A stretch of DNA of 64,000 nucleotides. Origin: Artemia franciscana (Eukaryota > Arthropoda > Branchiopoda > Anostraca > Artemiidae). Under the pieces are notes generated by a model. That model worked only from the letters and a program-made list of their open reading frames with translations, did no database searches and had not been told where the DNA came from. The number at the start of each line of letters is the position of its first letter. Position 1 is the first letter of the stretch. This document shows positions 10,246-21,300 of the stretch, in pieces. The stretch spans positions 32,336,227-32,400,226 of the forward strand of contig NC_088873.1 in NCBI RefSeq assembly GCF_032884065.1, read 5' to 3'. Position numbers and translations under genes: made by a program.

Positions 10246-10925
10246 AACAAATATTTGATGGCCTATTGAATTAAAGAAACATATTGACTTGTTTAGTTTA
10301 TTTGCCTCAATTAAACAAATGTCTTTCCGTAAGGTTTGTTCTGTATGATTTTGAAACCTTAAAATAGAACAAAAAGCGGTTCTTGTGATTGAAGTAAAGA
10401 ACGAAGTTAAAACCTAAAATTGGGTTTTGTATTTATATATATATATCTGCAGACTACATAAAGACTTTTCTGTTCAAAATCATTTCGTTTACGTCGGTTT
10501 TATTTTTTCAGTAAAGTTCTAGTTTTGTAAAATTTTACTAATAGTTATACGCATAAAAATACATTATGATAATTATATGTAAAAGTTATACGCAGCTTTC
10601 CTTATTATCTGCTAACAGAAAATTTTTTTTATTTGGCCTCAATCACTTTGAGAATATTGATCCTAAGGTTGGATGGAAGTTGCGTTTTCGTTCTCATGCA
10701 TAGTCTTTCTTCACTTTTACTATTTAAAAGTTTCAAAGGATTTATAAGTAGAAGAACTTACAACATTGAACTGCGGGGTAGTCCATATACCCTCATACAA
10801 GTTCTGGAACTGGGAGTAGAACAGAGTGCCGTTTATGTGACTTCGGATGTATTGATACACTTTTTCAGAAAAGCTTTGCGCTATGCACTGCATAAGTAAA
10901 GAGCGGTGTGGGCACAGTGTATTAT
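10246..10925 (+). other. 3' flank of KH exon B, unit 1
   Basis: Alignable with 30,544-30,770 in unit 2 up to a short (TA)n near 10,435. After it comes an ACTACATAAAGACTTTTCTG segment that is the inverted partner of the sequence before the TA run in unit 2. From about 10,500 the sequence is unrecognised. The 88-codon frame at 10,633-10,899 has no motif I know. Confidence 0.5.
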
Positions 10926-11963
10926 TATTTTTTTATTAATGCATTTAAAAAAACAGGTCTTTGCACTTTGTATAGAAGGAGTTCATGTAGAACTACAAAA
11001 GGGGCTCATTCGATTATAAATTGCGATTTCTAGTGCTCTTTTCAGTAACCAAAGTGATTAAAGGGCAAACAGACTCCCCATGTCCATCTTTTCCCCAAAC
11101 ACATTCAATCAAAATTTTGATATTGCCATTTTGTTCAGCGTAGTTGAAAGGTTTAATAGATAAGTCATTGAGGATGACAATTCCTGCACTCCCCCCCCAG
11201 TCCTTTGGGCAAGAGTTGTAAGTTATGCCCTTGTGGCATATAAGGTTTTTATGGAAAAGGTGGTCATATAGTTTCGGAGGGGGCTCATTAGATTGAAAAC
11301 CAGAGGTTCTAGTACCCTTTTAAAAGTCAAAGTGATCAGAGCTCCACTACCCACTCGTCTCATCCTATTTTCCCTAAATGCATCCAATAGAAATTGGAGA
11401 TGGCCATTTATTCAAAATAAAGTCGAAAGATCACATAATAAGGCCTTCAGGGTTGATACATCCCCCAGAGTCTAGGAGCAAGGGTTGTAATATATGCCCC
11501 TAGAGCATATAAGTTTTTTATGAAAGGAGTGGTCGTGTGAACTTTAGAGGAGTCTCAATTGATTGAAAATGCAAAGTTCTTGCTCCCTATAAAGCGTCAA
11601 AAGTGATGGAGGGCAACAATACCCCTTCTTGCCACCCTCTTTTCGTCAACCGCATCCGATCGAAATTGTTCGATAGACATTCTGTTCACAATAGTCCAAA
11701 GAGCATATAACAATGCCTTCAGGGTGGAAACAACCCATCAGAGCTCAGGGCAAGGGTTGTAAGCTATGAATGGGGCAAATAAGGTTCTTGTGGAACCGGT
11801 AGTCGTATAGACTTTGGATTAGATGGGTTCGATTGATCGGAAGTCGGAAGTTCTAGTGCCTCCTTTAAGAGTCAAAACTAAACGTGGGGCAACCAACGCC
11901 CTATCCAAGCCTACCATTCCCTGAAACACATCCGATCAGAATTTTAAGAGAGCTGGTTTGTTC
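10926..11963. repeat. Diverged tandem repeat, ~250-bp unit, about 4 copies
   Basis: Head-to-tail units share, in order: a GGGCTCATTCGATT-like start, TCTAGTGCCCTTTT, AAAGTGAT, CCGATCAAAATTTT, GCCATTTTGTTC, a TCCC/CAGAGTC segment and GGGCAAGGGTTGTAAG. The array resumes at 15,808 on the other side of the RTE element. The same unit is recognisable inside the fold-back family (43,370-43,580), at 32,705-32,890 and at 36,250-36,480, so it is a building block shared by several repeats. Confidence 0.75.
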
Positions 11964-11980
11964 TACTACTACTACTACTA

Positions 11981-14885
11981 CTAATAATAATAATAATAAC
12001 TCACTGCAACACCAAGCCGCCTGAGGCCAACACAGCTACGCACGCTCATCCTCCAACCTAATCTATCCAAGGCCTCCCTCTTTACACCTCCCCAGGAAGT
12101 TCCCATTTCCTTTAAATCTTTATTTATGACATCCTTCCATCCCTGACAAGGACGACCTGCTTCCCGTGTAGCCCCAGACGGTTTGCCAAAAGGGACAATC
12201 TTCGGCAATCTGTCATCCTTCATCCGCAGAACGTGGCCTAGCCATCTCAACCTTTCTTTCATTATAGCCCTAGAAAGCGGGATTGAACCACATTTTTTGT
12301 ACAAGCTACTGTTTGAAATACGGTCAGTCTGCCGGGTACCCAGAACAATCCGTAGGCAATTTCTCTGGAAAACATCTGGTAAATTTTCATCTGCTTTTCG
12401 GAACGCCCATGTTTCAGAGCCATATTTGACCACTGTCATCACTGTAGCTTCCAATATTCTAATCTTGGTTTGCAGATTTATATTTCTATTCTTCCAAACT
12501 TTTTTCAACTGTGAAAAAAACACCCTGAGCCTTGGCGATTTTACTTTTAACATCTTCACTGCTCCGTCTGTACTAATAATACTACCAAGGTAAGTGAAGC
12601 TGCCAACCTGATCAATCTTTTCGTTACCCAACGTCACCTTTTCATCTTCACTTAGTCCTAGCCTTAGTGACTTAGTCTTCTTGACATTAATTTTCAAGCC
12701 TATTCTAGCACCCTGAACTTGCAAAACCTCTAAAAATTCATTCATTTTGCTCACACTTTCATCTAATATGCTTAAATCATCAGCATAATCTAAGTTCAGA
12801 AGCGTTTTCCTCCCCATTTGATTCCGTGGTCTCCAATTGCCTTTCCTGTGCTCATTAAGACGAAGTCCATTAAAGTGATCTATATAAAGGGGGATAAAAG
12901 ACAACCCTGCTTAACTCCTGATTTAATACAAAACCAGTTGCTAACCTCATTTCCTACCTTAACCGCAGCAGTATTATTCTCGTACATAGCACAAATCACT
13001 TTAATGTATTTTTCTGGTATACCATATAAGGATAAGGCCTTTGCTAACGCTCTTCTATTAACAGAATCGAAAGCTGGCTCATAATCGATAAAACTGAGGA
13101 CCAAAGTTGTTTGACAACGAAGGGACTTCTCAATTATTAACCTAACAGTGAAAACTTGGTCGACACGTCCTCTACCTTTTCTAAAACCGCACTGTTCTTC
13201 CCTTAAAACTTTCTCTACCGCATCTCTCAGTCTAAAAAGTATCATATTACTCAGTAATTTGCTACCTACAGAGACCAGACTAATGCATCGATAATCACGA
13301 CACTTACTCTTGTCACCTTTCTTATACAGTGGTTTAATTAAGGCTTTCCTACAATCATTAGGTACTTCCTCTTTTTCAAAAATCATGTTCATAATCTTCA
13401 GTTGCTTATTCCTAACCTTATTCCACACTATCAGCACCTGGAGCCTTATTATTTTTTAATCCTTTTAGTACTGTCGCTAATTCTTCCTCACTAAACAAAT
13501 CTTCCCTCACATCCAAGGTATCACAAACTTTTTCATTTTCATTTATATCTTTTCCTGCAACTGTATCTCGGTTTAGCACATTCTCAAAATGTTCCACCCA
13601 TCTTTCTTTAACTTTTTCCTTATAACTAATTGTGGCCCCATTTCTATCTTTAACTGGGACTAGTCCGGATTGATTACTCTCTTTCAATTTATTAACATGC
13701 CAGTATAATATTTTACTATTATGCCGTCTTGCCACATCTTCCAGATCCTCAACAATTTTATCCATGGCCTCCCCTTCACATCTCCTTTGTTCATATTTTA
13801 ATGCTTTCTCCACTTTCTTTACATTCCTTTGTTTTTATACGACCTATCACTCAGATAATGCTTGTACAAACCCTTCTACTTTCTATTAAACCTAAAGCTT
13901 TTTCACTAATATTCCTAATTGCAGTCTTAGCACTCTTCCCTAAGACACCATCAGCAACTTCACAAAATGTTTTTCTAAAATTATTCCATCCATCTTCCAC
14001 ATTGTCAACTTTTAAACTCTCAAGTTTAGTATTCAACTGTTCCTAGAAGTTCTTTCTCAAATTTTCATCCTGGTGTCTACCAACATCATAACTTTCCGGG
14101 AGGTAGTTACCCTTTTGAAATTTCAGCTTTAAATTAACCTTAGACACTACTAGATGGTGATCTTTACTTTTAACATAAATAACAGCACTCCTATACACCC
14201 AAGTATCTTGTATTGATCCTGCTAGTCTTTGGTTTACAATAACAGAATCAATAAGGTTTGCTGTCTTACCATCACATGAATACCATGTCAACTTATGGGT
14301 CATTTTGTGATCAAAAACCGTATTGGTTATAACTAGGTTGTTATACCTACAAAATTGCAAAAGTCTATAGCCATTACTGTTTTCTTTTCCTACACCAAAT
14401 TTACCTAGGCTAGGATACCATATATCCCTATTTCTACCAACCTGGGCATTAAAATCTCCTAGCCAAAACACCATATTTCTACCTGGTACCCTGTCTATTT
14501 GCTCCTGTAACTGTAAGTAAAATTCATCTGAGTCACTAGTATCTCCATCAGTTGGTTCAACAGGGGCATATACTACTATAATTGATACCCTGAACTTCTT
14601 AGTCATAAAATGAGCAATTAGTATTCTATTATCAATACCTTCCCAGCCTAAACAAGACTTTGCAGCTTCCTTATTCATCATGAGCCCTACTCCCTGTGTA
14701 TGTAGTCCATCCGTCCTACCTGAGTAAACAAATTCTATGTCACCTAGTTTCATGCTTCCTACTCCTGAGACATGAGTTTCTGAAAGTCCTAATAAATCCA
14801 GTTCAAACCGTCTGAATTCGTCAGTCAAAATGTCGATGCGATAGTAATTTTTTAACGTCGTAACATTCCAAGTTTCAATTTTCAT
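11981..14885 (-). pseudogene. RTE-type endonuclease/reverse transcriptase ORF, broken
   Basis: Reading from 14,885 down: an APE-like endonuclease with ETWNVTTL, the catalytic Glu in GLSETH, VVYAPVEP, LGDFNAQVG and the C-terminal SKDHHLV motif. An in-frame TAG near 14,041 interrupts it; the same frame continues to 13,851. A frame change leads to a linker (13,813-13,418, ending NNKAPGADS), then another frameshift near 13,430 into the reverse transcriptase with CRDYRCISLVSVGSKLL, AFDSVNRRAL and GVKQGC. A third break near 12,890 leads into LDYADD (catalytic YADD) and the C-terminal LRWLGHVLRMKDDRLP region to 11,981. The product would nick target DNA and prime reverse transcription there. The last codons (a run of Tyr) are the microsatellite tail read as protein. 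Confidence 0.85.
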
Positions 14886-15807
14886 GTTCTTTAAATCTTT
14901 GAAATTATTTTGGCCTCAGGAAAAGCAATGATTGGATACCAGTGCAGGACGGGGACCAACATATCTTCTCAAGTCTACACCGAAGCGCTTAAGCCGGCGG
15001 CTTAGAACCGGACAGCAAGAAGTCCCTGGGACCTCCAGTAAGTTGGAGGCTTTGTGCAATCCTGGGCCCATCTTGGTCACAACATGGTTTTCAGCACTTG
15101 ACGATGCTCTTCTATCAACAACAGTCGTAATCCTGCACAGACAGTCCCAAGCCTATTACCTCCGACTCATTATATATTCATACCTATAAATATTATTCTA
15201 CTACGGGGAGGCAACCCATAGTAGGTAAATTAGCTAGGATGAGATTTTTCAGCCCGAAAACGCTCATCAAAACAAACCAAGCACAAAAAAATCCAATAAT
15301 CAGAATCCCGTGCGAGTGCTGTGTTGTTTACTAGGCTATAATTTCCTCAAGGAGCGCCACTCCTCAAGTGGGAAAAGTTGACCGCAAGTTTCCCAGTCTT
15401 GCAGGCACCCCGAAAGGGTCGAGGCAGCCCTTTACAAAGGCCGTTGTCCATAAATCTGGATCTTACGCCCTGCCACAGTTGTCCTCCTTTAGAGGATCCT
15501 CCCACGGTGGTGTTCTGCATCACCATGCACTTTAACCCATTACTGGGAGAAGGTATGTAACTCATGTAACGTGTGGACACACCAGTGTGCTCTGTTGAGT
15601 GTACATTTGAGGGGCCTTCTTCCTCCTCCACCTGTATTTATGACCCCAGGGGAGGGTGCCCCAGTTTCTATTATGGACCCCCAGGGACAAGGTCCTTCTT
15701 GGTCTGTGCCTCCTAAGGAGGTACTCTACATATCTGTTGGCCATTCCCCTATCTGTTGTTCTCTACCAAAACTTAGCAAGATAATCGAATGATTAACTAA
15801 CTAATGC
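14886..15807 (-). other. 5' leader of the RTE-like element
   Basis: GC-richer than its surroundings. Two overlapping minus-strand frames (15,744-15,562, 60 codons, basic; 15,631-15,347, 94 codons, Gly/Arg-rich, containing CKGLPRPFRGACKTGKL) may be remnants of a short first ORF, as some RTE-like elements have one, or just open leader. The first 20-60 bp from 15,807 would be the 5' end. I cannot assign a domain. Confidence 0.5.
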
Positions 15808-16440
15808 AAGGTCCAGTAACTGTGTCTTTGGGGATGTCAACTTCCCCACTATTCTCAGGGCAAGGGCTGTAAGCTAACCAATTCGTTCATTTTTTACATA
15901 TACCATATTTTATTGAGATAGATATGTATGTTTGAACTTTACCAAGGGGAGTGTTGAACTAAATCAAAACACGTTATGTTAGTTCGGATTATCAAAAGGT
16001 CGACAAATATCTCAAAGAAAGGCTAAAAACTCGAAATTTCTTCAAAGTAACAAACTTTTTTTCATATTCGAAAAGAAAGTTCATTCAATTCCGTACAATA
16101 TGAGCTTAAAAAAATATAAACTATTTTTTATTTTAAAAGACCTGCGATTTTTTTTGTAGTGTCACTGAAATGATCGCTAGCCGTATCGTGAAAAGGGACA
16201 TATTCTTTTTTTCGCCAAAGGGTAGGAATACTTCAAACTTCCTAAATGTCTAAAATTTTTAACTTTTCCTTAAAAATAGGTTAAAAAAATGTTGACTAAA
16301 AAAAAGTGTTTTTTTTTTGGAATGGACGAATATGTTTTCTGGTGTACTAAGGCGTCTGCAATTACCTTTTTGGGACGTGATTTGCCACTGATACGACTGA
16401 GCTATTTACTACATGAAAGAATTCTGCTTCACAGATGGAT
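15808..16440. repeat. Continuation of the ~250-bp tandem array, then unrecognised DNA
   Basis: 15,808-16,000 matches 32,805-33,030 closely (AAGGTCCAGTAACTG, TTCTCAGGGCAAGGGCT, ATTCGTTCATT). From about 16,000 to 16,440 I see no gene, only AT-rich sequence. Confidence 0.65.
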
Positions 16441-18969
16441 TCAGTCGGCGCACTGGAGTTGTCTTACTCGGCCTGCCCGAAAAATTGGGTAATAGTAACC
16501 GGTTAGGGACCTGTTGTAGTTAAAACTAAAAGGTATCCAATAAAACTTTAAAAAATATTCCTCATTTTCTTCTCCCGAGAATTCAGATGGGGCAAGGTCA
16601 GACTCCCTGCGTGCCCTCCTCGTTCCGCGGCAGGAGCATAAGTTGCAGCATCCTTTTATTTTTGAGCAGCTACAGTCTTTCCTGTATCTTCCACTTTTGC
16701 ATCTGCAGTAAGCTTCCAGGCTTGATGCTTCTTTACAGCTTGAGAAGACCGCATCTACTCCCCCTTCAAACATCTTCCATCCATGGAGGAGTGGATCTGG
16801 AATGCTCGGCCGAGCCTCTACTGTCGACAAGATTATCCATGAAGCGAATATGGCTCTTTGTATGCATGGCTCGAAGGTGTCGTTAGAAGGTGGCAATCTT
16901 CTCACATCTTGTTTCTTGCATCAAATGTAAGCCCTTACACTGACCAGTGAATTGAATCCGGCCTGTTTACTGTACATTTCAATGACCAGGGATTTTGATA
17001 AGTCGTAAACTTCTTTAAACGCGTCGACTGAAAGCTTCCCTTCTGCATCCTTGATCCGCTCCATCACAGACACCATTTTTAAGGCAAAAGTTGGAGACGC
17101 CGCGGTGTTTAAGAAAGAAGCTTTCCCGACATCGAACAAAAAGTTCGTTGTGTCACACCCTGACAGACAGTGCACGAACGGTAACATAATCTGCTCCTCT
17201 TTGGACAAGCGGACTCCTTCCGCCAGCTCGTGTACTAGGATAATGTAAGTCGGGAACTTCAAGAAAAGTTCGCTCTCTCCTTCAGCTTGAAGCTCTTCAA
17301 AAAAATGAACACAGGCTACTGTCATGTCTGCGTCGTTGGCATGCACAGCGATGATGCTACAAGCGTAACGGCTAGCGTACTTGGCATGTGTCATAAGGCG
17401 TTGGTCAGCCTCTTCGTGGCTGGAGGACAAGCATTCCTCATAGTCACATTGTTCTGGTAAAGGTGGACTGCAGCCACGCTTGGCCAGAGACACTTTGAAT
17501 CTCTCCTTAAACCCACCTGAGAGAAAAGGTTTGAGTGCGTTTGGAAGCTGATCACCCATCTGCTCCCAGGTTTCATACAAAATTTTGAGGGGCCGGCTTT
17601 TAGACACTGAGCTTGCAAGTACGGCATCCCATTCTTCAATCGTGCTAAGAGCGGAAACCTAGAGGTTTTTTCCCTTTCCCTCGTCGGAGTCTGAAATGCT
17701 GATTTTAAGGATATCGACTCCCCGGTGTCCGTGAGCTTCCCAAACAGCCCGTCGTACCGATCTGCGACAATGTGGACTTTAGGAATACCCACTGGAAGAT
17801 CATTCAGCAACGATAGAAGCAATAGTTCCGTGAAGGGTTTGATTGTTCCAAATCTGGCAGGCCGGTACGACCTTATCTTGGACATTTGGCCAATGATGTG
17901 TAATGTAGCTGATTTTGTTTCTTTGGATTTCAAAGTCGCCAGCCAAGCTGCAAGTCCTCCTTTTTTTTCTTAGCCAGTTCAACAGCACAGCTTTGTTCCC
18001 CGTCCTCATTTTCCAGCCAGAAGATGTCTTGGTTCATTGTTGCGGAAGATATTCAAAAATGGATGGAGGGAAAGGAAGAATCTCTTTTGTGAAGATCTTT
18101 GCAACTGCTTTCTCCTTTTCTTCGCCATAGCTCAACTAAGCAGTAATGATTCTCTTCAATGCTGTTACTTCAGAGCTGAAATTTGATATGCAAATTTCAA
18201 GAAGTTTTTTTCTCTCTGAAGGGAAAGTTCAGAGTGCAACCTTTTTCACATCGTCTTTCCTGCTGCACAGAAAGTCCTCAACCACCTCTTTTTCTTTTGT
18301 GGCTACGCAAGTAATATCAGAAACAATCCTCTGATCGTCCACAACTTCTGACGTCATAAAATTCACTAGGTCGAAATCCGCTCTGCTGAACGGATTGCCA
18401 CATGTAGTGAAAATGTCTCGAACTCTATCTTGCGAAAGTTGTAATCGCGTCGTCGTCGACTGATTGTCTTCGTGATGTTTCAATGTCTCTGTAGATACGT
18501 TGACTACTTGCAGGAAACCATTGCTGATGGCAGCGGAAATCGGTAAGGTAAGAATCCAAGCTTCTGTCTGTCTCTCATCCATTTGTTCTCCTATTATTCC
18601 GGCTGTCGTCTTTGCATCCTTGTTCATTGTACATTCCAGTATCTGATCGGACCAGGTGGCAGTGAACCTGGTGTGCGTTCTCTTCACTGCGAAGTATCCT
18701 TTCATGAACTTCCTGTGTACATCACGAAAGGTTTGTGGTAAACTTCGTATGTCTGATAGGTACTGTATGAGACATCTTGTATACTGAGGATGGTCAGCCG
18801 CCGTCAAATATGACAACATCCGAGTAGTTGCTGTCAAATGAGACTCCCAGTCACAGTCTCGTTCAGCATGAATGAATTGCATCGCTATTTCAAGTATTTC
18901 CAAGAACTGCCGCCAGAAAGCAAACTTGATGAAATCAAACATGGATGTCATTGTCATTAGGTTAAACAC
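16441..18969 (-). pseudogene. Decayed gene of the HEEAD / SGCDTT / Cys-rich family
   Basis: One gene reads from 18,969 to 16,441 with frame breaks. N-terminal part (18,969-18,229, 246 codons): a helical region with HAERDCDWESHL, DHPQYTRCLIQYLSD, FRDVHRKFMKGYFAV and MNKDAKTTAG, then CGNPFSRADFD. Middle (17,933-17,640): KVHIVADRYDGLFG. After a frameshift near 17,650, a 228-codon part (17,607-16,921) contains SSHEEADQRLMTHAKYA, HANDADMTVACVHFF and CLSGCDTTNFLFDVGKASFL. A single in-frame TGA at 16,921 precedes the C-terminal part (to 16,441) with RRLPPSNDTFEPC, a GW motif and the Cys-rich stretch CRCKSGRYRKDCSCSKIKGC. I recognise this architecture as a recurring, functionally uncharacterised multi-copy animal family. 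Its acidic motifs suggest a metal-dependent nuclease fold such as PIN-like, which is inference. The breaks argue for a pseudogene. Confidence 0.75.
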
Positions 18970-19717
18970 AAAAATGAAATCATCTTAGCTATATCTGAGA
19001 CGAGCCGGTGGGAGGTGGGGCGTAGATAGTGTTGCAGCTTTGGCCATTTTTAAAAAAAAACTGTATCTCATTATGAAATGATACATTAGATTCATAACCA
19101 ACTTTTGTTCTTGGAACATATTTCATTTCTGGAACATGCATTGCATTATTTTTTTAGAGTAAAAACAGATCAAAAAATATACATCAACTGGTCAGAGGTA
19201 CAGCATAGATCATGTACATTTGGCCACTTTGTGTTGTAATTTCGACTACTTTCATAAATAAGTACAAAAACAAACAGGAACCTATTTACTACTTGTTCTC
19301 CAGCAAGCATCAACTATTCTAGATTAAATATTGACAAATCAATTTCAAATCACAGATGTTCCATTTGACAAGCAGTCCCACGGCTTTTCACTAGAACTGG
19401 AAGTTCCAATACTAAATCTGATTGGTCAATGTAACATGCCTTTTCATCAGTCCTTATAAATCTAAAGAAGTCAGTATCACCTAGTTTCTTGTGATATTTA
19501 ATTTTGTAAATTACTTTCATTAAGTCTCTTACTTCTGCAAAAAAAAAAAATTACACTCCTTTTGCCAGCCAACTTTACAACACCAAAAGTGCTTTTAAAA
19601 ATTCTATTTCTTTCAAATTTTTTTTATCTTCCAAATTTGTGTCATATTCTTCATTATCATCTATCAGCAAATCAGTATTTGCATCAGAATCACATGTTGA
19701 ATCAACCTGAAGTAACT

Positions 19718-19720
<3 letters not shown>
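18970..19720. other. Upstream flank of the SGCDTT pseudogene
   Basis: No gene. 19,018-19,345 is repeated at 34,790-35,115, so this flank was copied together with the gene. The remainder is AT-rich and unrecognised. Confidence 0.6.

Positions 19721-19785
<65 letters not shown>
19721..19785. repeat. Poly-T tract, about 65 bp
   Basis: An uninterrupted run of about 65 T. It could be the poly(A) tail of a minus-strand retroposed sequence (one lying at higher coordinates), but I see no recognisable retroposon body next to it. Confidence 0.9.
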
Positions 19786-19787
<2 letters not shown>

Positions 19788-20290
19788 CTTGGCCTACCTG
19801 AATCACTTTTCTTTTTCATCTTCTGCTTATCAATTTCTTCTGCTTAGCTTATCAATCAACTTCCCGCTAGGTTGCAGGCTACTAAACAAAATTCCTATAA
19901 TCGCGTACACTCGCTAAAGAAGTTGCAGACCCCCCAGATACAATAATTTAAACTTCTTTCCTTAGCTCAATGTGTTCGGAATTAAACGGGCTTTCTGTTT
20001 TAATACATATAAAAAATTTTCATCTTGAAAAAATTTCGAGTTTTTAGCTTTTCTGTTAGAAATTTGTTGACAAAAATCTGATTTTTTGTTAAAACTGCAG
20101 TAAAAAGTGTACAATTTTTTTTATTTTTTTTTACAAACATAAATTTATTTCATGTAGCCCCAAGGCCCCCAAGTCTCTTCTTTCTATATATGTAAGAGTA
20201 CGCTGGATTTGACCAATCTTATCTGTAAAAAAAAAAGAATTAGAATCGTCGAACCCCATTATAAAACCTCAAACGATACTTTGGCCAGTA
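19786..20290. other. Non-coding, unrecognised
   Basis: AT-rich sequence between the poly-T run and Penelope-like fragment 2. No open frame or repeat that I can support. Confidence 0.4.
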
Positions 20291-20317
20291 GAGAGAAAAG
20301 AGATGAAAGACTAAAAT

Positions 20318-20365
20318 AACGCGGATATTTCGCCTGTATCTAAACTAGGCATCTTCAGAACAAGA
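20318..20365 (-). ncRNA. Hammerhead-like motif (left arm, fragment 2)
   Basis: Minus strand: core CTGAAGA (20,352-20,358), one extra T, stem II GCCT/AGGC with an 11-nt loop, GAAA (20,328-20,331) and TATC. It fits CUGANGA-stem II-GAAA. Stem I pairing is poor, so it may be degraded. Confidence 0.45.
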
Positions 20366-20609
20366 TAAAAAGAAAAAACGCTAAAATGAAACCACCACCA
20401 ATAATAATATATACAATTGTCGCTACTGATCCAAATAGAGAAAAGAAGCTATTAGAGTTACTTCAATGAGAACATCAAAGCAACTGAGGAAAAATTATGA
20501 AAATTGAAACTAAGTAAATTATTCTGTTGCGAAATAATCCTCTTGTTAGCTAATATTAACCTAGAATTAAACTAGTTCCCTTAATTTTGGGAAGGATTTA
20601 ACCCGGGGA

Positions 20610-21055
20610 TATTTAGTTAGTGGGGTGTATAAAATTCCATGTTCTTCTGGAAAGTTATATATTGGTAGAAGTCACCAACAATTTATTGAAAGATTTATTG
20701 AGCATCGCAACTCAATAGAAAAACCCTACAATTAAGAAAGCCTCCTGAAACTTTTGTTTCGGCTCTGGCTGAACATACATTCTTTTATCCTGAACATTTT
20801 GTACAATTTGATGAGGCCACAGCTATTTCTAATGATAGGGGTTTTTCTCAGTGGGCGAGGGAGGCTATAGAAATTAAAAAACATATGTTTGCTAATCTTT
20901 CAATAAATAAAGACACGGGGAATTTAAATATTGACCCAATTTATGATTGTCTTTTGAAAAATGAACCAATAGTCAATAAGGGAATTAAAATCTTAGACAT
21001 AATCACCAGGGGACAAGATTACCTACTGGACCAAAAAGAGTTGCTTCAATATTAG
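20610..21055 (+). pseudogene. GIY-YIG endonuclease end of a Penelope-like protein, broken
   Basis: From about 20,622 the frame reads GVYKIPCSSGKLYIGRSHQQ, then FIERFIEHRNS. This is the GIY-YIG nuclease signature: the first Tyr in VY, the second in YIG, then the conserved Arg and Glu-His. A TAA follows at about 20,732 and the remainder continues in another frame as KPPETFVSALAEHTF, REAIEIKKHMFANL, SINKDTGNL and PIYDCLLKNEP. In Penelope-type retroelements this nuclease nicks the target DNA. The frame break makes the copy inactive. Confidence 0.8.
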
Positions 21056-21244
21056 CTAACAAGAGGATTATTTCGCAACAGAATGGTTAACTTAGTTTCA
21101 ATTTTTTTTTTTTAGTTTTTCCTCAGTTGCTTTGATGTTCTCATTGAAGTAACTCTAATAGCTTCTTTTCCCTACGTGGATCAGTAGCGACAATTGTATT
21201 TATTATTATTGGTGGTGGTTTCATTTTAGTGTTTTTTTTTTCTT

Positions 21245-21300
21245 TTTATCTTGTGCTGAGGACGCCTAGTTCAGCTACAGGCGAAATATCCGTGTTATTC
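21245..21300 (+). ncRNA. Hammerhead-like motif (right arm, fragment 2)
   Basis: Core CTGAGGA (21,256-21,262), one extra C, stem II GCCT/AGGC (21,264-21,267 with 21,279-21,282), GAAA (21,283-21,286), TATC (21,287-21,290). Stem I can only form G-C plus G-U wobbles (TTGTG with CGTGTT), so activity is doubtful. Confidence 0.45.

Larger units (their letters stand above)
1200..10900. repeat. Segmental duplication unit 1
   Basis: This stretch is collinear with about 21,400-31,300. Matching landmarks, in order, are the 225-bp repeat, the GGAAGGGGCAGTCTTCTTTAA block (about 1835 and 21,835), the lead-in to KH exon A, KH exon A, a 3-kb intron, KH exon B, its 3' flank and an AT microsatellite. Unit 1 alone contains about 3.2-6.2 kb (fold-back element, Penelope fragment, TA microsatellite) and the LINE fragment at 8,417-8,780. 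The differences between the units are mostly clean insertions. Confidence 0.85.
11964..15807 (-). mobile_element. RTE-like non-LTR retrotransposon, nearly full length, decayed
   Basis: A 3.84-kb insertion into the ~250-bp tandem array. The paralogous array at 32,705-32,890 lacks it, which fixes both ends. On the minus strand, from right to left: a leader (15,807-14,886), an AP-type endonuclease (14,885-14,043), a linker, a reverse transcriptase (about 13,440-12,650) and a C-terminal RLRWLGHVLRM region, ending in a (TTA)n(GTA)n tail at 11,964-12,001. Such microsatellite tails are typical of RTE-type elements. At least one in-frame stop and two or more frameshifts make it inactive. Confidence 0.85.

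Noticed and set aside
12183..12593. 136-codon plus-strand frame
   Set aside because: It is the antisense shadow of the RTE reverse-transcriptase C-terminal region.
19562..19801. 79-codon frame ending in a long Phe run
   Set aside because: Most of it is the poly-T tract; no domain.
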